From the NCBI RefSeq assembly GCF_002042885.1, contig NZ_MVFY01000004.1:62001-126000 (forward strand): DNA of 64,000 nucleotides, read 5' to 3'. Below are positions 58,785-64,000 of the stretch, piece after piece (the stretch's first letter is position 1; the number at the start of each line of letters is the position of its first letter). The translations under genes and the position numbers were made by a program. Below the pieces are notes generated by a model that saw only the letters and a program-made list of their open reading frames with translations, made no database searches and was not told the origin of the DNA. Source of the stretch: Citrobacter portucalensis (lineage in GTDB: Bacteria; Pseudomonadota; Gammaproteobacteria; Enterobacterales; Enterobacteriaceae).

Positions 58785-60446
58785 TTAGAACGTTTCCCAG
58801 TTATCCCCGGCATCCGTTACCGCGGCTTTGCGCGGCTGGGCCGTTGAAACCGGTTTAGCGGCCGCAACGTCACGCGCGCGCTGTTGGTCATGCTGAATAC
58901 GGAACACGGCAACGGCCTGAGTAAGGCGGCTAGCCTGCTCTTCCAGCGCCGCAGCGGCGGCGGCGGATTCTTCCACCAGCGAGGCGTTCTGCTGCGTCAC
59001 GCGATCCATCTCGGCAACGGCCAGACCCACCTGGTCAATACCGCGGCTCTGTTCATCAGAAGCAGAGGCGATTTCACCCATGATATCGGTCACGCGGGTT
59101 ACCGCATTGACGATCTCATCCATGGTTTCACCGGCGCTTTCTACCAGGGTTGAACCGACATCCACGCGGCTGACCGAGTCTTCAATCAGGCTCTTGATCT
59201 CGCGCGCGGCCTGCGCACTACGCTGGGCCAGGTTACGCACTTCACCCGCAACCACCGCAAATCCACGGCCCTGCTCACCCGCACGTGCTGCTTCTACCGC
59301 GGCGTTGAGCGCCAGAATGTTAGTCTGGAAGGCAATGCCGTCGATGACGCTGATAATGTCGGCGATTTTCTGCGAACTGGACGCGATGTCACGCATGGTT
59401 TGCACCACGTTATCCACCACTTTGCCGCCTTTCTGCGCGGTTTCAGAAGCACTCAGCGCCAGATGGCTGGCCTGACGCGCGTTTTCGGCGTTCTGCTTCA
59501 CGGTCGCCGTCAGCTGTTCCATGCTGGCTGCGGTTTCTTCCAGAGATGCAGCCTGCTGCTCGGTACGCGAGGAGAGATCGTTATTGCCCATCGCAATCTC
59601 GCTGGCCCCACTGTAAATCGCGTTGGCACCGTTACGCACGTCACCCACGGTATTCATCAGCTCACCCTGCATGTGACGCAGGCTTTCCGCCAGTTGCCCA
59701 ATCTCGTTGGACCCTTCCACTTCAATACGTTTCACCAGGTCACCGCTGGCGATATGACGAATGCTGTCGATCAGACGGTTCATAGGAGAGATAAGGGTCA
59801 GCTTGATACCAAACCAGACCGCAATAATCGCCGCCAGTACGGTAATCAGCACGCAGATCAGCACCCACATCGCCTGGCTGTAAGAGCTGTTGTTATCTTC
59901 CACCGCGATGTCATACAAGCGATCATTCTGCTGCATGTAACTCATGTACTGTTTCTCAAAGCCATCCTGATAGCTCTGCGTCGGTTGATCAAAGAATGCG
60001 TTGATCTTCCCGTCACCCAGTAACTGGATCAGCTCCGCCAGCGCACCGTGATAGATGTCATAGGTGCGGTTGATCTCCTGGAAAGCGGCTTCGCTTTGGC
60101 GCGGATCGCGCGGGAGCGACTCGTAAATCGCCCAGTTTTTTTCCGTCAGCTTCAGCGCCGTGCTGGCTACCTGCATCAGTTCGGCAACGGTCGCGCCGCT
60201 GCCAATATTGCTCTGATCCATCATGTAGCGAATGCCTGCCCGGTTCAGGGTGTTACGCGTTTGCAGCAGCTCAACCCAGGTGGCGTTCAGCGCAGACTGT
60301 TGCTGGCGAATGGTTTGCAGAACGGTAAAGTTCTCTTTGTCATTCTTAAGTGAGTTAAAAAACAAGCCGCCCGAGGCGAGCTGTAAAAGGCCAAATAGCG
60401 CCAATACCAGCAGTAAGCTGGTAACAATCTTCATTCGTTTTAACAT
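58785..60446 (-). CDS. tsr: Serine chemoreceptor Tsr
   Basis: Tsr is a methyl-accepting chemotaxis protein that senses serine, AI-2, pH and energy state. The 553 residues comprise a membrane helix (about 8-30), periplasmic four-helix sensor with the serine-site region [16 protein letters not shown], second helix (190-212), HAMP, methylation helices and the conserved signalling tip [28 protein letters not shown]. The C-terminal pentapeptide NWETF, for CheR/CheB docking, is intact. Confidence 0.97.
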   Translation of the reverse strand: MLKRMKIVTSLLLVLALFGLLQLASGGLFFNSLKNDKENFTVLQTIRQQQSALNATWVELLQTRNTLNRAGIRYMMDQSNIGSGATVAELMQVASTALKLTEKNWAIYESLPRDPRQSEAAFQEINRTYDIYHGALAELIQLLGDGKINAFFDQPTQSYQDGFEKQYMSYMQQNDRLYDIAVEDNNSSYSQAMWVLICVLITVLAAIIAVWFGIKLTLISPMNRLIDSIRHIASGDLVKRIEVEGSNEIGQLAESLRHMQGELMNTVGDVRNGANAIYSGASEIAMGNNDLSSRTEQQAASLEETAASMEQLTATVKQNAENARQASHLALSASETAQKGGKVVDNVVQTMRDIASSSQKIADIISVIDGIAFQTNILALNAAVEAARAGEQGRGFAVVAGEVRNLAQRSAQAAREIKSLIEDSVSRVDVGSTLVESAGETMDEIVNAVTRVTDIMGEIASASDEQSRGIDQVGLAVAEMDRVTQQNASLVEESAAAAAALEEQASRLTQAVAVFRIQHDQQRARDVAAAKPVSTAQPRKAAVTDAGDNWETF

Positions 60447-60477
60447 GTTTTCTCTTTCCGCTAGACAGATGTCAGAA

Positions 60478-60504
60478 TTTTCGGCCTGGAAAGGGAAAAC
60501 TTTA
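60478..60504 (-). promoter_or_regulatory. Sigma-28 (FliA) promoter of tsr
   Basis: On the minus strand TAAAGTTT-N11-GCCGAAAA matches the flagellar sigma-28 consensus TAAAGTTT-N11-GCCGATAA in 15 of 16 positions with the exact spacing. It lies 32 bases before the tsr start. Confidence 0.9.
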
Positions 60505-60587
60505 TGAAATTTGTGCTAGTTGAATCGATCTCAGCATCGACGATTCGTCGATCCACGCCGTCTGCCAAAGCGCTAAGCGGGTTTATT

Positions 60588-60603
60588 AGTGATCTCAATC
60601 ACA
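60588..60603 (+). promoter_or_regulatory. CRP-like site upstream of btsT
   Basis: AGTGATCTCAATCACA is an almost symmetrical CRP-type site (TGTGA-N6-TCACA with one change), 28 bases before the first BtsR repeat. CRP is known to be needed for btsT expression in E. coli. Confidence 0.65.
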
Positions 60604-60630
60604 TAAATTTCCCCGTTCCCCCCGCAGTTT

Positions 60631-60678
60631 ACCGCTCACTGACACTTGAGACCGCTTAAGCTGACATACAACCGCTCA
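60631..60678 (+). promoter_or_regulatory. Three BtsR (YehT) direct repeats upstream of btsT
   Basis: ACCGCTCA at 60631, ACCGCTTA at 60651 and ACCGCTCA at 60671 fit the BtsR motif ACC(G/A)CT(C/T)A. Starts are exactly 20 bases apart, so the repeats face the same side of the helix. In E. coli two such repeats are described for this promoter. Confidence 0.8.
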
Positions 60679-60792
60679 CTTATTTACCTTACTTTACGCG
60701 CGTAATTCTCTGGCAAGATCCCCCCAACATAGCAGTCAATTTACCTCCTCAAACACAAGATCAAACCCACGCGGCTTCGGCCAATTATTAAT

Positions 60793-60918
60793 AGGTACCC
60801 TAGATAATTCGAGTTGTAAGAAGGCGGCAAATGAGGGAATCCTCAGGAGCTTACAAAAGTAAGTGACTGGGGTGAGCGAATGAAGCCAACGCACATACAA
60901 CTTGAAGTATGACGGGTA
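60793..60918 (+). repeat. ERIC element upstream of btsT
   Basis: A 126-base ERIC copy: ACCCTAGATAATTCGAGTTG at one end, GGAGCTTACAAAAGTAAGTG then GACTGGGGTGAGCG in the core, and CAACTTGAAGTATGACGGG at the other. It ends 17 bases before the btsT ATG and must lie in its 5' leader. Confidence 0.9.
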
Positions 60919-60935
60919 AAAAACCAGGTTTTACT

Positions 60936-63086
60936 ATGGATACGAAAAAGATATTCAAGCACATACCCTGGGTGATTCTCGGAATCATCGGTGCATTCTG
61001 CCTCTCGGTAGTGGCATTACGTCGGGGTGAACACATTAGTGCCCTGTGGATCGTGGTCGCCTCAGTTTCTGTTTATCTGGTGGCCTATCGTTACTACAGC
61101 CTTTACATCGCCCAAAAGGTGATGAAACTTGACCCAACGCGTGCCACGCCGGCAGTCATCAACAATGACGGTCTGAACTACGTTCCAACCAACCGTAACG
61201 TCTTGTTTGGTCACCACTTTGCCGCTATCGCAGGTGCTGGTCCGCTGGTTGGGCCGGTACTGGCTGCGCAGATGGGCTACCTGCCTGGTACGCTGTGGCT
61301 GCTGGCAGGCGTCGTGCTGGCCGGTGCGGTGCAGGACTTCATGGTACTGTTTATCTCTTCCCGCCGTAACGGTGCATCTCTGGGTGAGATGATCAAAGAA
61401 GAGATGGGCCCGATCCCGGGAACCATTGCACTGTTCGGCTGCTTCTTAATCATGATCATCATCCTCGCAGTACTGGCGCTGATCGTGGTAAAAGCGCTGG
61501 CGGAAAGCCCGTGGGGTGTGTTCACCGTCTGCTCAACCGTACCTATCGCGTTGTTCATGGGGATCTACATGCGATTCCTGCGACCGGGACGCGTGGGCGA
61601 AGTGTCTGTGATTGGTATTGTGCTGCTGGTTGCCTCTATCTACTTCGGCGGCGTGATTGCGCACGACCCATACTGGGGCCCGGCGCTGACCTTTAAAGAC
61701 ACCACCATTACCTTTACCCTGATCGGCTACGCATTTATCTCTGCGCTGCTGCCGGTATGGCTGATCCTCGCCCCGCGCGACTATCTGGCTACCTTCCTGA
61801 AAATCGGCGTTATCGTCGGTCTGGCGGTGGGGATTGTTATCCTCAACCCGGAACTGAAAATGCCAGCGATGACCCAGTACGTTGATGGTACCGGTCCGCT
61901 GTGGAAAGGCGCTCTGTTCCCGTTCCTGTTCATCACCATCGCGTGTGGTGCGGTATCTGGCTTCCACGCGCTGATTGCTTCCGGTACCACACCGAAGCTG
62001 CTGGCCTGTGAAACCGATGCGCGCTTTATCGGTTACGGCGCGATGCTGATGGAATCCTTCGTCGCAATTATGGCGCTGGTTGCCGCGTCTATCATCGAAC
62101 CTGGTCTGTACTTCGCGATGAACACCCCGCCTGCGGGCCTTGGCATCACCATGCCGAACCTGCATGAAATGAGCGGCGAAAACGCACCGCTGATTATGGC
62201 GCAGTTGAAAGACGTCACCGCACATGCGGCAGCGACCGTCAGCTCCTGGGGCTTCGTCATTTCGCCTGAGCAGATCCTGCAAACCGCGAAAGACATCGGT
62301 GAACCGTCCGTTCTGAACCGCGCAGGTGGCGCACCGACGCTGGCTGTTGGTATCGCTCACGTGTTCCACAAAGTGCTGCCGATGGCTGATATGGGCTTCT
62401 GGTACCACTTCGGTATTCTGTTCGAAGCGCTGTTCATCCTGACCGCACTGGATGCCGGTACCCGTTCTGGCCGCTTTATGCTGCAGGATTTACTGGGTAA
62501 CTTCGTGCCGTTCCTGAAGAAAACCGACTCCCTGGTTGCGGGTATCATCGGTACTGCGGGCTGCGTAGGCCTGTGGGGTTACCTGCTGTATCAAGGCGTT
62601 GTTGACCCGCTGGGCGGCGTTAAGAGCCTGTGGCCGCTGTTCGGTATCTCTAACCAGATGCTGGCTGCCGTGGCACTGGTTCTGGGCACCGTGGTACTGG
62701 TTAAAATGCAGCGCACCAAATACATCTGGGTTACCGTTGTTCCGGCTGTATGGCTGCTTATCTGCACCACCTGGGCGCTGGGTCTGAAACTGTTCAGCAC
62801 CAACCCGCAGATGGAAGGCTTCTTCTTCATGGCGAATCAGTACAAAGAGAAGATTGCTAACGGCGGCGAACTGACCGCTCAGCAGATTGCCAACATGAAC
62901 CACATCGTCGTCAACAACTACACCAACGCAGGTCTGAGTATTCTGTTCCTGGTGGTGGTGTACAGCATCATTTTCTACGGGTTCCGTACCTGGCAGAAAG
63001 CCCGCGCCATCAACGGTCGCTCTGATAAAGAGACACCGTATGTGCCGGTGCCGGAAGGCGGCGTGAAGACCTCTTCACATCACTAA
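60936..63086 (+). CDS. btsT: Pyruvate/proton symporter BtsT (YjiY), CstA family
   Basis: BtsT takes up pyruvate and is induced by the BtsSR two-component system when external pyruvate is present. The 716-residue protein has about 16-18 membrane helices and CstA-family motifs such as [22 protein letters not shown] and [15 protein letters not shown]. BtsR-type repeats upstream distinguish it from the paralogue cstA. The start MDTKKIFKH follows CAGGTT; an ATG 9 codons upstream comes from the ERIC end and is rejected. Confidence 0.94.
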   Translation: MDTKKIFKHIPWVILGIIGAFCLSVVALRRGEHISALWIVVASVSVYLVAYRYYSLYIAQKVMKLDPTRATPAVINNDGLNYVPTNRNVLFGHHFAAIAGAGPLVGPVLAAQMGYLPGTLWLLAGVVLAGAVQDFMVLFISSRRNGASLGEMIKEEMGPIPGTIALFGCFLIMIIILAVLALIVVKALAESPWGVFTVCSTVPIALFMGIYMRFLRPGRVGEVSVIGIVLLVASIYFGGVIAHDPYWGPALTFKDTTITFTLIGYAFISALLPVWLILAPRDYLATFLKIGVIVGLAVGIVILNPELKMPAMTQYVDGTGPLWKGALFPFLFITIACGAVSGFHALIASGTTPKLLACETDARFIGYGAMLMESFVAIMALVAASIIEPGLYFAMNTPPAGLGITMPNLHEMSGENAPLIMAQLKDVTAHAAATVSSWGFVISPEQILQTAKDIGEPSVLNRAGGAPTLAVGIAHVFHKVLPMADMGFWYHFGILFEALFILTALDAGTRSGRFMLQDLLGNFVPFLKKTDSLVAGIIGTAGCVGLWGYLLYQGVVDPLGGVKSLWPLFGISNQMLAAVALVLGTVVLVKMQRTKYIWVTVVPAVWLLICTTWALGLKLFSTNPQMEGFFFMANQYKEKIANGGELTAQQIANMNHIVVNNYTNAGLSILFLVVVYSIIFYGFRTWQKARAINGRSDKETPYVPVPEGGVKTSSHH

Positions 63087-63095
63087 GATGTATTC

Positions 63096-63118
63096 AGCCC
63101 CGCTCCGGCGGGGCTTTT
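63096..63118 (+). terminator. Intercistronic terminator between btsT and yjiX
   Basis: AGCCCCGC and GCGGGGCT form an 8-bp stem with a TCCG tetraloop, followed by TTTT. It lies between two genes of one unit and would reduce yjiX-yjiA expression relative to btsT. Confidence 0.8.
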
Positions 63119-63136
63119 CGCTTATCAGGATTGTTT

Positions 63137-63331
63137 ATGTTTGGTACTTTAGGGCAAGCTAAAAAATATCTCGGTCAGGCGGCGAAGATGCTGATTGGCA
63201 TTCCGGACTACGACAACTATGTCGAGCACATGAAGACCAACCATCCCGATAAGCCGTACATGACCTACGAAGAATTCTTCCGCGAGCGCCAGGAAGCCCG
63301 CTACGGTAGCGGCGGAAGCAGTTGCTGTTAG
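63137..63331 (+). CDS. yjiX: Small protein YjiX (DUF466/YbdD family)
   Basis: A 64-residue cytoplasmic protein with the family core [23 protein letters not shown] and a C-terminal Gly/Ser stretch ending in two cysteines. YbdD-type proteins occur next to CstA-family transporters (ybdD-cstA, yjiX-btsT) and appear to be needed for transport, in part; the mechanism is unknown. The ATG at 63137 is preferred over a TTG two codons upstream. The TGC-TGC-TAG end is 12 bases before yjiA. Confidence 0.93.
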   Translation: MFGTLGQAKKYLGQAAKMLIGIPDYDNYVEHMKTNHPDKPYMTYEEFFRERQEARYGSGGSSCC

Positions 63332-63343
63332 AAGGAGAAGTGA

Positions 63344-64000
63344 ATGACCCCGATTGCAGTTACCCTACTCACCGGTTTTCTTGGCGCGGGTAAAACCACC
63401 CTGCTGCGCCATATTCTCAACGAGCAGCACGGTTACAAGATTGCCGTTATCGAAAACGAATTCGGTGAAGTCTCGGTGGACGATCAGCTGATTGGCGATC
63501 GCGCCACGCAGATCAAAACCCTGACCAACGGCTGTATTTGCTGTACCCGCTCCAGTGAACTGGAAGACGCATTGTTAGACCTGCTCGACAACCTCGACAA
63601 AGGCGCCATCAATTTCGACCGTCTGGTGATCGAGTGCACCGGCATGGCCGACCCCGGCCCGATTATTCAGACCTTTTTCTCCCATGAAGTGATTTGCGAA
63701 CGCTACCTGCTGGACGGCGTAATTGCGCTGGTTGACGCGGTACATGCCGACGAGCAGATGAACCAGTTCACCATCGCCCAGTCGCAGGTAGGCTACGCAG
63801 ACCGGATCCTGCTGACCAAAACCGACGTCGCAGGTGAAAGTGAAAAACTGCGTGAGCGCCTGGCGCGCATCAACGCCCGTGCGCCGATTTACACCGTGAC
63901 GCATGGTGATATCGACCTCTCCCTGCTGTTCGATACCAACGGTTTTATGCTGGAAGAGAACGTAGTCAGCGCCAAACCGCGCTTCCACTTTATCGCCGAC
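63344..64000 (+). CDS. yjiA: COG0523-family zinc-binding GTPase YjiA (partial)
   Basis: The first 219 codons are present; the gene runs off the right edge. It is a G3E GTPase (CobW/COG0523 family), related to metal chaperones: Walker A GFLGAGKTT (11-19), the metal-binding CxCC motif Cys64-Ile-Cys66-Cys67, and switch region ECTGMADPGPI. E. coli YjiA binds zinc and other metals at an allosteric site. It has a strong GAAGGAGAAG ribosome site and follows yjiX. Confidence 0.95.
   Translation, partial: MTPIAVTLLTGFLGAGKTTLLRHILNEQHGYKIAVIENEFGEVSVDDQLIGDRATQIKTLTNGCICCTRSSELEDALLDLLDNLDKGAINFDRLVIECTGMADPGPIIQTFFSHEVICERYLLDGVIALVDAVHADEQMNQFTIAQSQVGYADRILLTKTDVAGESEKLRERLARINARAPIYTVTHGDIDLSLLFDTNGFMLEENVVSAKPRFHFIAD

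Larger units (their letters stand above)
60447..60935. other. Divergent regulatory region tsr / btsT
   Basis: About 490 bases containing the tsr sigma-28 promoter, a CRP-like site, three BtsR-type repeats and an ERIC element directly before btsT. No gene. Confidence 0.7.

Noticed and set aside
61533-62408. 291-codon frame opposite btsT
   Set aside because: Arg/His-rich antisense frame without homology; btsT explains the coding signal.

Overview
The window is a stretch of ordinary, densely coded enterobacterial core chromosome. Gene content and order follow the E. coli K-12 region from yaaJ/thrABC backwards through arcA, cre, trpR, nadR, deo, osmY, prfC, dnaTC, opgB and tsr to yjiA. Protein similarity (judged from memory, no search run), the absence of yaaX between thrC and yaaA, a Salmonella-like GGDEF gene beside fhuF and the style of the REP elements suggest a Citrobacter-like member of the Enterobacteriaceae. 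The genus call is inference. I see no insertion sequence, prophage, integrase, CRISPR array or plasmid function.

Layout. 1-6 kb: end of yaaJ, peroxide-stress gene yaaA, then the complete thrLABC operon (minus strand) with leader peptide and attenuator. 6-14 kb: yjtD methyltransferase, the small gene yjjY, arcA, the creABCD signalling operon, rob, gpmB, yjjX. 14-25 kb: trpR and slt, ettA, then nadR, radA and serB, then ytjB and lplA. 25-32 kb: the deoCABD nucleoside catabolism operon with a full set of DeoR and CRP sites, divergent from yjjI-yjjW, a glycyl-radical enzyme and its radical-SAM activase. An 84-bp tandem array of paired REP palindromes follows. 32-40 kb: yjjV, yjjU, ytjA, osmY, prfC, yjjG, rimI, holD, rsmC. 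40.1-40.5 kb: three tandem tRNA-Leu(CAG) genes.

40.5-45.2 kb is the most accessory-looking part: yjjZ, a membrane diguanylate cyclase, Fur-type fhuF, a lone PTS EIIC gene with its own promoter and operator-like palindrome plus a short overlapping leader ORF, and a YbaK-type deacylase. 45-53 kb: bglJ-yjjQ regulators, the yjjPB transporter, primosome genes dnaT-dnaC, yjjA and opgB. 53-58 kb: an L-galactonate catabolic locus (lgoD, lgoR, lgoT) extended by a UxaB-type tagaturonate reductase, which would carry the product of LgoD one step further. 58-64 kb: a GNAT acetyltransferase, a REP array, tsr with a sigma-28 promoter, and btsT-yjiX-yjiA, where btsT has three BtsR-type direct repeats and a CRP-like site upstream.

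REP/BIME palindromes fill many of the gaps, and three ERIC elements lie directly against genes (before ettA, over the deoB stop codon, before btsT). The best candidates for little-known biology are YjjI/YjjW, the EIIC locus with its leader ORF, and the enlarged lgo cluster. None is clearly a wholly new system.
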